From: JBMNCQ01 sp049366715
Lineage (GTDB): Bacteria; Bacillota; Peptococcia; Peptococcales; BICA1-8
Length of the DNA: 64,000 bases
NCBI GenBank assembly: GCA_049366715.1
Contig: JBMNCQ010000048.1
Location: 62,001-126,000, forward strand
Direction of reading: 5' to 3'
A program made the translations under genes and the position numbers. Below, piece after piece: positions 35,064 through 43,355 of this stretch. A model generated the notes under the pieces. It saw only the letters and a program-made list of their open reading frames with translations. It was not told where the DNA came from and did not search any database. The stretch's first letter is position 1. Each line of letters opens with the position of its first letter.

Positions 35064-35297
35064 TTACTCCGTTGTAAATGGCAGTAAGGCCATTACTCTT
35101 GCTTTTTTGATCGCACTTGTTAATTGTCTTTGATGTTTGGCACAGTTGCCGGAGATACGGCGCGGCAATATTTTGCCACGTTCAGTTACATACTTCTTGA
35201 GCTTACCAATTTCTTTATAATCTACGCTTTCGATTTTGTCTACACAAAATGAACACACGCGTTTTCTTGGACGTCTACCACGATCTCTTCTAGCCAT
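35064..35297 (-). CDS. rpsR: 30S ribosomal protein S18
   Basis: 77 residues, normal length. It has KRVCSFCVDKIESVDYKE with a CxxC pair kept from the zinc-type S18 N-terminus and the core ISGNCAKHQRQLTSAIKKAR. Third gene of rpsF-ssb-rpsR. Confidence 0.97.
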   Translation of the reverse strand: MARRDRGRRPRKRVCSFCVDKIESVDYKEIGKLKKYVTERGKILPRRISGNCAKHQRQLTSAIKKARVMALLPFTTE

Positions 35298-35309
35298 TAT
35301 TTCCCTCCT

Positions 35310-35708
35310 CTAAAAAGGAATATCTTCGTCAGAGAAACTTACTTCATTTCCAAATGAAGCATCATTTTGACCCGTTGTTGAATCACCTTTGCCTCTATCC
35401 AAGAAACGAACATTATCTGCTACTACTTCCGTCACCCACCGTCTTTGTCCTTCGGGGGTATCATAAGTCCGAACTTGAATCCGTCCATCAACAGCTACTA
35501 AGCGGCCTTTGCTAATGTAATTAGCACAGTTCTCCGCCTGTTTACGCCAGACAACAATTGGTATAAAATCTGTATCTCTTTCCCCTTGTTGATTGGAAAA
35601 AGGACGATCAACCGCCAGAGTAAAACTTGCCACAGCTACTCCTGATGGTGTATACCTTAATTCAGGGTCTTTTGTTAATCGACCTATCAATATTACCTTA
35701 TTCAACAT
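35310..35708 (-). CDS. ssb: Single-stranded DNA-binding protein
   Basis: 132 residues with an OB fold (MLNKVILIGRLTKDPELRYTP start) and the acidic C-terminal tip ending DEDIPF, which recruits partner proteins. The tail between is short, as in several Clostridia. Between rpsF and rpsR as usual. Confidence 0.97.
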   Translation of the reverse strand: MLNKVILIGRLTKDPELRYTPSGVAVASFTLAVDRPFSNQQGERDTDFIPIVVWRKQAENCANYISKGRLVAVDGRIQVRTYDTPEGQRRWVTEVVADNVRFLDRGKGDSTTGQNDASFGNEVSFSDEDIPF

Positions 35709-35744
35709 ATGAATACTCCTTTCCGGAAAACCCGGAAGCGTCTT

Positions 35745-36035
35745 CTATTCCCCTATTCTAGTGATCAGGTGACGAATAATATCATCAGAAATCTTCATCA
35801 CCCGGTCAAGTTCACTAGCAACCGCAGGTTCTCCATTAAAATGAACCAGGATATAAAAACCGTCGCGCCATTTCTTATCAATTTCATAAGCAAATTTGCG
35901 CTTTCCCCATTTATCCACTTTAACGATTTCACCACCCTCTTTTTCAATCAGGGCAGTAAATTTACCAATAACTGCTTCCAGCTGTTCTTCATCAAGATCC
36001 GGCTTTACGATATAGAGCAGTTCATATGGGCGCAT
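35745..36035 (-). CDS. rpsF: 30S ribosomal protein S6
   Basis: 96 residues: MRPYELLYIVKPDLDEEQLE start and WGKRKFAYEIDKKWRDGFYIL. The leader contains a hairpin that may be the S6:S18 autoregulatory site (36051-36091). Confidence 0.97.
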   Translation of the reverse strand: MRPYELLYIVKPDLDEEQLEAVIGKFTALIEKEGGEIVKVDKWGKRKFAYEIDKKWRDGFYILVHFNGEPAVASELDRVMKISDDIIRHLITRIGE

Positions 36036-36050
36036 AGTGTATCCACCTCC

Positions 36051-36091
36051 TCCCTTTGGACTAACGGCTTCATCTAAAAATGAAGCAGGGA
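36051..36091 (-). promoter_or_regulatory. Possible S6:S18 autoregulatory leader hairpin of rpsF
   Basis: On the minus strand TCCCT, then GCTTCAT-TTTTAG-ATGAAGC, then CGTTAGTCCAA, then AGGGA. The inner 7-bp stem is followed by CCG, the trinucleotide important in known S6:S18-binding leaders. The outer stem would pair next to the ribosome site. Fit to the published motif was judged by eye only. Confidence 0.4.
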
Positions 36092-36212
36092 TTGTACATC
36101 AAAGAATTATATCAGAAAAATCTTGCTGTGTCTAGTGTTAGGTAAACATCCTGCGTCTGCTATGTCAGACCCAACAAAACGTGCGGTAGAAACAAATATG
36201 CAAACACCAAAC

Positions 36213-36419
36213 CTATGAGCTGCCGTCACCGTCTGCATGTTTAATTATTTTCTTAACGGATTTTTCAAACTTGGGCCGGGAAATCCAAGTCTGATGCCCG
36301 CATTTTAAGCATTTTATCCTAAAATCCATTCCTGTCCTCAGGACTTCCCACTCATCACCTCCGCAGGGATGGGTCTTTTTGGTTTTCACAATATCCCCCA
36401 CCTTAAAGGGTATCGGCAT
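36213..36419 (-). CDS. DUF951 family small zinc-ribbon-like protein
   Basis: About 68 residues: MPIPFKVGDIVKTKKTHPCG, then the pair CLKCGHQTWISRP. The family is conserved in Firmicutes next to rpsF, without known function. Start chosen at 36419, six bases after AAGGTGGTGG. A heptad repeat tract lies directly upstream of that ribosome site. Confidence 0.88.
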   Translation of the reverse strand: MPIPFKVGDIVKTKKTHPCGGDEWEVLRTGMDFRIKCLKCGHQTWISRPKFEKSVKKIIKHADGDGSS

Positions 36420-36438
36420 CAAAAACCACCACCTTGTT

Positions 36439-36473
36439 TAGTTACTCTTTACTCGTGAATGGTGACTAATAAT
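36439..36473. repeat. Heptad repeat tract, five degenerate units, upstream of the DUF951 gene
   Basis: Units TAGTTAC, TCTTTAC, TCGTGAA, TGGTGAC, TAATAAT in 7-base register, 20 bases before the start codon. Confidence 0.7.
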
Positions 36474-36585
36474 GAGCAACATTTTAATGCTGTAACTAGA
36501 CGATAAACTAAATTAATTTTTTGGGGGGCTCTGGTCACTGAAAACTGGGTGCGCTACCCCCAAATTTAAGCCCATCCGTCATGAA

Positions 36586-37458
36586 CTATTCACCATGTTC
36601 CTTATGTAACGGCCCTCCGTTAATTACTACCCTGCGAGGATAAGGTATTTCTACCCCTTGTCTGTCGAATTCTTCTTTTATCCTCCGGCGCAGCACTCTT
36701 TCTAAGGCCCAGTGATTAAGACCCTGAGCCGTTGCCGTAACTCTGATATTTACACTGGAATCTGCCAAAGCGGTAACGCCCATTACGTTGGGCTTTTCAT
36801 CTATGATATCTTTAAACTCATCATAAACTTTCTCACAAGCACTTTCAATTACTTTTACAGCTTCCTCAAGATTCTCTTCATAAGCAATACCGATTTCCAC
36901 TATTGACCGCATACTGCCCCGGTTATAATTGGTAACCTGTTCGACGCTGCCGTTGGGAATCATATAAAGCTCCCCGGTCCAGGCTCTCAGCTTTGTCGTT
37001 TTTAAACCAATTTCTTCCACAAAGCCTGACTTATCATCGATTTTTATATATTCCCCTACGGCATACAGATCTTCAAAAATAATAAAAAATCCACTGATGA
37101 TATCCTTTACTAAATTTTGCGCACCAAATCCTACCGCCAACCCCAAAATGCCGGCGCCAGCCAGCACAGTTTCAATGGGAACGCCAAATAGTTTCAGCGA
37201 GGAAACGATTACGATAAAATATAACAGATAAGAGAGCATATTTTTTAAGAGTCTGCTTAAAGTTTCCACTCTCCGGTGTTCCACCTTAAAATGATCATTA
37301 AGATTAAACCTGTCTTTAAAAATTTGGTCGATGGTCACTGCGCCAAATTTATAGGCAACCCGCGAGAGTATAAAGATCCCGATAATCTTTAAAACATTAT
37401 ATCCGACCAGCATTACTTCTCCGGGGTCTATAAATTTAACAATTTCATTCCAGGACAT
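36586..37458 (-). CDS. Small-conductance mechanosensitive channel (MscS family)
   Basis: 290 residues with three membrane helices. The pore-lining helix region has VLAGAGILGLAVGFGAQNLVKDIISGFFIIFED, the classic MscS TM3. A cytoplasmic beta domain (KIDDKSGFVEEIGLKTTKLR) and C-terminal alpha/beta part (VEIGIAYEENLEEAVKVIES) follow. It opens under membrane tension to release solutes. Last of a three-gene operon after the HEAT protein. Confidence 0.93.
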   Translation of the reverse strand: MSWNEIVKFIDPGEVMLVGYNVLKIIGIFILSRVAYKFGAVTIDQIFKDRFNLNDHFKVEHRRVETLSRLLKNMLSYLLYFIVIVSSLKLFGVPIETVLAGAGILGLAVGFGAQNLVKDIISGFFIIFEDLYAVGEYIKIDDKSGFVEEIGLKTTKLRAWTGELYMIPNGSVEQVTNYNRGSMRSIVEIGIAYEENLEEAVKVIESACEKVYDEFKDIIDEKPNVMGVTALADSSVNIRVTATAQGLNHWALERVLRRRIKEEFDRQGVEIPYPRRVVINGGPLHKEHGE

Positions 37459-37464
37459 AACCTG

Positions 37465-38370
37465 TCACCTCTCCCGCACCCAGCTAACTGCCGTTGGTAT
37501 ACTTGCCTCCTCAATCAAGCCGATTGCATCATCGATGCACTCTTTTACTAAATCATCATCTTCTATATTTTTCCTTCCTGCCAGTATGGGTATGGTTTCC
37601 GGGATATTCAACTGTCCCAGAGCTTGGACGGCCAACATCCGGGTCTGCCACTCCTGCTCCTCCAGCAGCTTAATCAGTATCGGCCAGCTTTGCCTGATTT
37701 TTAATTCTTTTAAGGCTTCGGCAATTCTTTTTTTAACACGGTCCTCCGAATTTCCGACTAATTTTGTAAAAACAGGCAGACAATCATCGTCACCGGTTTC
37801 TCCCAGGACTTGAACAATTATTTCCTGTATTTCTCCTTCGGCTTGATCAACCATCTCATAAAGATACTTGTTTAATTCCGGCCCCCAGGATTTAAGAACC
37901 TCAAAAACCCGGGAAGGCAGCCATTCCTGGGGCTTAGTCAGAGCAGTTAACAAAGGTTTCAATATATACTGAGGATCCTGCATCTTCAAAGCAAAACTGG
38001 CCGTCAGCCGTACCCCTTCCCTTTTGCTTTTCATCTGTTCCAGCAAAAAGCCGGCCACCTCCGGCGACTGAATATATCCCAAATACTCCAGACGTTTTAT
38101 CTGCTCGGTTTCTGTTAAGTCACCAAAGTTACCGAACAATTTGTGCCAATTTTCCAAAAATACACTATGTATGACAAACCTGCGATTTCCGGCAGGGATG
38201 GCAGCCCATTCTTCTGCCAATAATTTTTCTTTTTGCTCAAGGGTGAGATTTTTTAAGGCAGCAGCTACAGCGGTATTATCCTTTTCATTTAAGACCAACT
38301 CCTTGGCCTGCTCATAAATATTAAGTTTACCGGTTTTAAGAAAAGCCTTCATTTTTAAAGATAAATCCAT
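37465..38370 (-). CDS. HEAT-repeat protein
   Basis: A 301-residue all-helical protein with repeated HEAT units, for example LVGNSEDRVKKRIAEALKEL and LLEEQEWQTRMLAVQALGQL. Such scaffolds bind other proteins; the partner is unknown. It is 6 bases from the MscS gene and 2 bases from the radical SAM gene, so the three are made together. Confidence 0.8.
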   Translation of the reverse strand: MDLSLKMKAFLKTGKLNIYEQAKELVLNEKDNTAVAAALKNLTLEQKEKLLAEEWAAIPAGNRRFVIHSVFLENWHKLFGNFGDLTETEQIKRLEYLGYIQSPEVAGFLLEQMKSKREGVRLTASFALKMQDPQYILKPLLTALTKPQEWLPSRVFEVLKSWGPELNKYLYEMVDQAEGEIQEIIVQVLGETGDDDCLPVFTKLVGNSEDRVKKRIAEALKELKIRQSWPILIKLLEEQEWQTRMLAVQALGQLNIPETIPILAGRKNIEDDDLVKECIDDAIGLIEEASIPTAVSWVRER

Positions 38371-38372
38371 TT

Positions 38373-39335
38373 TTACTCACCACTTTTTATCATTTTTGTT
38401 AATGCTCTGCCATTTAAGTAATTAAATTTCTTGCCCTGGAAACTATCCCTCTCTTCTAATAATTCTTCAATTCGCCGCTTTATTTTCCACCAGCTGGTGC
38501 TCCAGTTACAAAAATATAAATTACCCTGAGGTCCTTTACCAACTAAGCGCTGGATGATAATCTCCGGGTCAAGGTACTCCATGAAAGTAATCACCCTTTC
38601 AATATACTCCTCAAGGGAAATCATCTCAATCTGTCCTTTTTCATAAAGTTCTCCTAATCTCGTTTCTTTTACAATATACAGGGAGTGCATTTTTACATAG
38701 TCTACACCCAGTGCCGATATTATTTTGGCATTCTCGGTCACATCCAGCATATTATCGCCGGGTAGATTCAAGATAATGTGAGCTACCGTGGCAAACCTTC
38801 TGCTTTTTATCCTTAAAACAGCATCAATGTATTCAGCCAAAGTATGCCCTCTGTTCACAAATTCTAAAGTGTGATAGTTTACCGTCTGCAGACCTAATTC
38901 AATATTAACATCAATATTTTTTTCCTCTTTCAGCTTTACTAAAAAATCCAGATAATCATCATTTATGCAATCGGGGCGGGTGGAAATCGACACACCGATT
39001 ACCTCCGGATCTTTAACGGCTTCCAGCATATTTGTTTTAAATTCCTCTAAACCAAGATAAGTGTTCGTGAAAGCCTGAAAATAACTGATAAATTTATGGG
39101 CATTAAATCTTTTTTTAAAAAATTCCTTATTCTTTGCTACCTGCCTGGCGATGGATAACGTGTTAGGAAGGCATTCGAAACCGGCCCCTTCTTCATCGCA
39201 AAAAATACATCCCCCGGTACCCACTGTTCCGTCCCGGTTCGGGCATGTTCCCGGTAAGTTAATAGGAAGCTTGTATACCTTTTCCCCAAACTTCTCTTGT
39301 AAATGGTCTGAATAGACACGATAACGGGCTGACAT
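38373..39335 (-). CDS. TIGR01212-family (YtqA-like) radical SAM protein
   Basis: 320 residues. The cluster-binding cysteines lie in GTCPNRDGTVGTGGCIFCDEE (about 29-48), the unusual wide spacing of this family. Other marks are FQAFTNTYL, GVSISTRPDCI, ELGLQTVNYHTLEFVNRGH and VVxxH-type C-terminal WSTSWWKIKRRIEE. The family is related to tRNA-modifying Elp3-like enzymes, but its reaction has not been assigned to my knowledge. First of the operon with the HEAT protein and MscS. GAGGTG precedes the ATG, and behind it begins a 14-unit heptad repeat. Confidence 0.9.
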   Translation of the reverse strand: MSARYRVYSDHLQEKFGEKVYKLPINLPGTCPNRDGTVGTGGCIFCDEEGAGFECLPNTLSIARQVAKNKEFFKKRFNAHKFISYFQAFTNTYLGLEEFKTNMLEAVKDPEVIGVSISTRPDCINDDYLDFLVKLKEEKNIDVNIELGLQTVNYHTLEFVNRGHTLAEYIDAVLRIKSRRFATVAHIILNLPGDNMLDVTENAKIISALGVDYVKMHSLYIVKETRLGELYEKGQIEMISLEEYIERVITFMEYLDPEIIIQRLVGKGPQGNLYFCNWSTSWWKIKRRIEELLEERDSFQGKKFNYLNGRALTKMIKSGE

Positions 39336-39350
39336 AGCTGCACCTCGATT

Positions 39351-39448
39351 TAGTGAGTAGTGATTAGTGACTAGTGACTAGTGATTAGTGAGTAGTGAGT
39401 AGTGACTAGTGTTTAGTAGCTAGTGTTTAGTGGCTAGTGTTTAGTAGC
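39351..39448. repeat. Fourteen tandem heptads (TAGTGNN) upstream of the radical SAM gene
   Basis: Exact 7-base register: TAGTGAG, TAGTGAT, TAGTGAC, TAGTGAC, TAGTGAT, TAGTGAG, TAGTGAG, TAGTGAC, TAGTGTT, TAGTAGC, TAGTGTT, TAGTGGC, TAGTGTT, TAGTAGC. The first five bases are nearly fixed and the last two vary. More degenerate heptads (TAGAGCA, TAGTTTA, TGGTTTA, TAGATAT) continue around 39481-39529. The tract starts 16 bases before the start codon of the gene at 38373-39335. Confidence 0.95.
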
Positions 39449-39591
39449 TGTAGCAATAATAGTGTAAAGTGTTGAGTTCATAGAGCATAGTTTATGGTTT
39501 ATAGATATAGTTCTCGGTTCCCGGTCCTATCCCGCTCTGGAACCGTAGTTACTGTAAATGCTGTAGACACTGTCGCTGCTAAACTTCTTTA

Positions 39592-40329
39592 TCAAATAAG
39601 GTTTATTACTTTACTTAAAACAATACTGTAGCCTTCTTTAAAATACGGTACCAATGCGGATTGATTTACTGTTTTGGCAATGGCAACCAGCATACTTGAT
39701 TGGGCTTGACTTGTGACCTCCAGGAAAAGGCTAAAAACACCAAAAAAGACCATCAGGCCTAAGATATTTAGAGAGATACCCACAACTAAGCCGCCTACTC
39801 TGTTTACGCCCCCTAAAAAAGTCTTATCCAAGCTTTTGGAAAAAATGCCGGCAATAATAATAAAGGCCTTATCAATAATAAACCACAATAATATTAGTGC
39901 CAGACCATTTAGTAAAGTTATTGCCACAATATATGTTAATAATTCTCCTGCATTTGTCAGGCCAAGCTGGCCGGCAATCTGCGCATAGGACCGGATTTGT
40001 TCAATAATTTGGTTTTTAATAAAATCCGGCAGGAACATGCTGTTTACTTTTAGCATGAGAGCCTCCAGACCCCATTCATTGATTGGTACTGTGCTCACCT
40101 CTACCGGTAAAGGAATGTTGTTTGTTAAAAAACCGTGAATACCTGATAGTATACCGAATTTTTCATTTAATAGTCCTGCGAAAGGCTTATAAAATTTAAC
40201 CGATAGCAATAAGGCCGCTATACTACCGATAAAACCCACTAAACTTCCGATGAAACCTTTTCTGTAACCATTAAGGGCGCCTAAAAGAAGTAATATGATT
40301 ATAGCAAAATCCACAAAATTAAAAATCAT
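39592..40329 (-). CDS. CvpA family membrane protein
   Basis: 245 residues with four or five membrane helices. The N-terminal FVDFAIIILLLLGALNGYRKG is typical of CvpA/YshB. The family is linked to colicin V export in E. coli and envelope stress in others; role here unknown. Good GGAGGTG ribosome site. No terminator is obvious after it because the heptad-rich region follows. Confidence 0.85.
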   Translation of the reverse strand: MIFNFVDFAIIILLLLGALNGYRKGFIGSLVGFIGSIAALLLSVKFYKPFAGLLNEKFGILSGIHGFLTNNIPLPVEVSTVPINEWGLEALMLKVNSMFLPDFIKNQIIEQIRSYAQIAGQLGLTNAGELLTYIVAITLLNGLALILLWFIIDKAFIIIAGIFSKSLDKTFLGGVNRVGGLVVGISLNILGLMVFFGVFSLFLEVTSQAQSSMLVAIAKTVNQSALVPYFKEGYSIVLSKVINLI

Positions 40330-40470
40330 GATATCACCTCCATTTTTTTATTATAACATAGTACATGATTAAATCTTCCCAAGTAATTTCAGGTTCACTT
40401 TAGTCTCCGGACATAAGTTCCATAAAAAATTGCCGTTACCTCTTAGAAAATATAAACGGGAGGATAAATC

Positions 40471-40502
40471 AAAAACCCCCTAACTCAGTTTAGAGGGTTT
40501 TT
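40471..40502 (-). terminator. Terminator of the thioredoxin-like gene
   Basis: 13-bp stem with one mismatch (AAAAACCCCCTAA against TTAGAGGGTTTTT), 6-base loop, T-rich end on the minus strand. Confidence 0.85.
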
Positions 40503-40588
40503 GATGATCTCTATTTCCAACTCTGTTTATCAAAATCCAATATTTAAAGATAGTAACCATACTTAAAGGTTCCTGCTCTGCCACAATT

Positions 40589-41017
40589 TCACTCTACCAT
40601 CGCTTTAATTTTGTCCTCCAAATATTCCTTGGAATCAGTTACCGGATAACCGGCAAAGGCGTCAATAATTTCAGCTTCTTTATCAAAATAAATAAAAGAA
40701 GGAACAGCTGTTACACCCATTTGCCGGGCAAGGGTCTGCCCGTTTTTGTCAACATCAACCAGGATAAAATTTACTTTATCGCCATAATCCTGATACATTT
40801 CTTCTATCCAGGGCTTAGCCTTTCGGCAGGCAGGGCAGTTATCGGAGGTAAACTCTATAAAAGTCGGTTTTTCATTATCTAAAGCAGCATTTAATGCTGC
40901 TTCCGCGTGATCTGCCGGCTGCAGCTCCCTTGCGGCATTTTTCTCCTGATAGATAAATTTATAACCTGCTACCACTAAGAATATGATTAAGATAAGAACA
41001 TATCCCTTTTTATTCAT
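40589..41017 (-). CDS. Membrane-anchored thioredoxin-like protein
   Basis: About 142 residues: one N-terminal membrane anchor (about 6-22), then a thioredoxin fold with active site CPAC in FTSDNCPACRKAKPWIEE and cis-Pro motif AVPSFIYF. It probably faces outward and exchanges disulfides. Start chosen at 41017, after GGAGGAAA; seven in-frame upstream codons include that site. Divergent from ldh. Confidence 0.85.
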   Translation of the reverse strand: MNKKGYVLILIIFLVVAGYKFIYQEKNAARELQPADHAEAALNAALDNEKPTFIEFTSDNCPACRKAKPWIEEMYQDYGDKVNFILVDVDKNGQTLARQMGVTAVPSFIYFDKEAEIIDAFAGYPVTDSKEYLEDKIKAMVE

Positions 41018-41043
41018 AATTTTCCTCCACGCATGCATTTATA

Positions 41044-41080
41044 CATTATTTATATGTTTGATTTTAACATATAAATAATG
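41044..41080. promoter_or_regulatory. AT-rich 15-bp inverted repeat between the thioredoxin-like gene and ldh
   Basis: CATTATTTATATGTT / AACATATAAATAATG perfect arms with a 7-base loop, placed between divergent genes. It could be an operator for either gene or a hairpin; it has no terminator context. Confidence 0.55.
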
Positions 41081-41191
41081 CATTCTTATAGACACTCTTT
41101 CAATTTTATATTTTTTTTTGATATTTTTCCGCATAATAAAATTATTATAGCTCATAATTACTTATAAAAATATTTATATGGAGGTTTGGAA

Positions 41192-42139
41192 GTGAAAGTA
41201 TTACCGAGGAAAGTCGCAATAGTAGGAAGTGGTTTTGTCGGATCAAGCACCGCTTTTGCTTTAATGATGAGTGGTTTAGTCTCAGAAATAGCACTGATTG
41301 ATATTAGTCTCTCTAAAGCCGAAGGAGAAGCAATGGACTTAGCCCATGCGGCCTCTTTTATTAAACCTGTAGATATTTATCATGGTGACTTTAGCGCCTG
41401 CGAAAATGCCAGCTTAATCATCTATACGGCCGGTGCAAACCAAAAACCGGGTGAGACAAGAATAGATCTGGTTCATAAAAATACGCAAGTATTAAAAGAT
41501 ACGATTCCCCTGATCGTTAAATACGCGCCAAAAAGTATTATCCTAATGGTTACAAATCCTGTAGATATCCTCACATATGCGGCTTTAAAAATATCAGGAT
41601 TTCCTCCGGAGAGAGTTATCGGCTCAGGAACCGTTTTAGACAGCTCCCGTTTCAGACATGTTTTAAGTGAACGTTGCTCTGTCGATCCCCGAAATGTTCA
41701 CGGCTATATTATAGGCGAACATGGTGATACGGAATTACCTGTCTGGAGCCTGGCAAATATTGGCGGGGTGAGCATAGATTCTTATTGTTCTTTATGCACG
41801 ATAGATTTTACGGAAAAAGCGAAAGAGGATATTGCCGGACAGGTTAAAATGGCAGGTTATGAAATTATCCGGCGTAAAGGTGCAACTTACTATGCAGTCG
41901 CACTTACTGTTAAAAGGATAACAGAAGCTATCTTCCGTGACGAAAATTCCATTTTAACGGTTTCCGGGTTAATTAACAAGGCCTATGGCCTTGATGATGT
42001 ATGTTTAAGTGTTCCCTCTTTAGTTAATGAAAACGGACGTGCTAAATACTTTGCGTTCCCTATTGCAGACTCTGAATTAAAAGCTCTTCATAAATCTGCC
42101 GCCGCCCTGCAACAAATTCAGGCCCAGCTGAAAATCTAA
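41192..42139 (+). CDS. ldh: L-lactate dehydrogenase
   Basis: About 315 residues. NAD loop VAIVGSGFVGSSTAFAL; GANQKPGETRIDLVHKN carries Gln at the substrate-specificity position (Arg in malate dehydrogenases) and the catalytic-loop Arg; TNPVDILTYAA, RVIGSGTVLDSSR and IGEHGDTELPVWS with the catalytic His are present. Reduces pyruvate to L-lactate with NADH. Start chosen as GTG at 41192, 7 bases after GGAGG. Together with a lar cofactor pathway and malic enzyme, it shows pyruvate can be routed to lactate. Confidence 0.95.
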   Translation: MKVLPRKVAIVGSGFVGSSTAFALMMSGLVSEIALIDISLSKAEGEAMDLAHAASFIKPVDIYHGDFSACENASLIIYTAGANQKPGETRIDLVHKNTQVLKDTIPLIVKYAPKSIILMVTNPVDILTYAALKISGFPPERVIGSGTVLDSSRFRHVLSERCSVDPRNVHGYIIGEHGDTELPVWSLANIGGVSIDSYCSLCTIDFTEKAKEDIAGQVKMAGYEIIRRKGATYYAVALTVKRITEAIFRDENSILTVSGLINKAYGLDDVCLSVPSLVNENGRAKYFAFPIADSELKALHKSAAALQQIQAQLKI

Positions 42140-42174
42140 GCCGGTTTTAATGCTGCTGCAGGATAATAGACTTT

Positions 42175-43203
42175 TTAATTCTTTTTCTTTACTACAGCAA
42201 TGATTATTGCCAATATTAATGGTATGGCCAGGTAACCTTCTATGGGATAAATTACGGAAATTAATAATGAGAACTTCCAGGGTATAAAAGAAAGTGCCGA
42301 TGCAACGATTAAAATTAAAATCAACCGGTAAGGTTTATTTATTTTGTTACTGACCCTAATTGTCAATGAATGGGCATTTGCCAATGCTGTTGTAAAAAGG
42401 GCTATCCATAAACTGATTCCATATATCGTACCGGCAAGGGGGTGCAGAGTTGTTGTCATTGCCAGCATCGGCAGCTCTCTTATCTGAAGTTCAGCAGGTA
42501 AAAGCAATAATCCTTTGACCATGATAAAAGACATTAATCCCAAAATTGCCCCGCCGATTATCCCTCCTACAGGAGAGACATCCTCCTCTTTATCCTTGAT
42601 AGATGACATTACCACAATTCCTAAAACCATATTATATGCTGCATATAAAAGGCTTGCGGTCCACCAATTGGGAAGGAGAGACTTGATCATCCCGCTCTGG
42701 GAAAAACACGCCACAGGTTTAATGATATAGATCATGCTGCACCCAATCGCTAAAATGATTAAAAATGGAACTAAAACACAATTCGTATTTAATAAACCTT
42801 TACTTCCCAGTTGCAGGCAAAATACGACCATTACTGCCGTCACGATAAACCCCAGATAGGAGGGCAGTTTTAACTGCTCATTTATTAATGTCCCGCTTCC
42901 GGATAACATAACACCTAAACCAACCCATAAAGTCAAAGAAATCATAATATCCATTATCTTGTAAATTTTTCGCGGAAACAGAGCGCGTAATAATTGTCCA
43001 TAATCTCTGATATTTATTTTATTCACTAAAATAATCACCAGTGAACCCAATAAAGCAAAGATAATTCCTGTAAATACTGTGCCAATAAGTCCGTAATTAT
43101 TGAAGGCCACAAAAAACTTTATTAACTCCTGCCCCGATGCAAATCCTGCTCCGACAATTGCCCCCACATAGGTAAAAGCTATCTTTATATCCCCTTTTCG
43201 CAT
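42175..43203 (-). CDS. YkvI family membrane transporter-like protein
   Basis: 342 residues with about ten membrane helices; starts KIAFTYVGAIVGAGFASGQELIKFF, the hallmark of the YkvI family (amino-acid-transporter fold). Substrate unknown. Convergent with ldh, divergent from yyaC. Confidence 0.85.
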   Translation of the reverse strand: MRKGDIKIAFTYVGAIVGAGFASGQELIKFFVAFNNYGLIGTVFTGIIFALLGSLVIILVNKINIRDYGQLLRALFPRKIYKIMDIMISLTLWVGLGVMLSGSGTLINEQLKLPSYLGFIVTAVMVVFCLQLGSKGLLNTNCVLVPFLIILAIGCSMIYIIKPVACFSQSGMIKSLLPNWWTASLLYAAYNMVLGIVVMSSIKDKEEDVSPVGGIIGGAILGLMSFIMVKGLLLLPAELQIRELPMLAMTTTLHPLAGTIYGISLWIALFTTALANAHSLTIRVSNKINKPYRLILILIVASALSFIPWKFSLLISVIYPIEGYLAIPLILAIIIAVVKKKN

Positions 43204-43355
43204 ACAGGCCTCCTTTTACCTTTCTTTAATCATCTCATCATCTGCAGGCAATTATGTGTTCATAATAAAATATTTACTTAATCCGTAAATATGTTTATTT
43301 ATTTTAAAAAAATCTGGGAACACTAACTAGGAAATTTTTCTGATTAGGAGGGATC

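Noticed and set aside
36522..36560. GGGGG/CCCCC hairpin between MscS and DUF951 as a terminator
   Set aside because: It is followed by A's, not T's, on the minus strand where it would need to act, and the loop is long.
39351..39448. Could the repeat array be a CRISPR?
   Set aside because: Units are 7 bases and directly adjacent, without 25-40-base spacers, and no cas gene is in the window.
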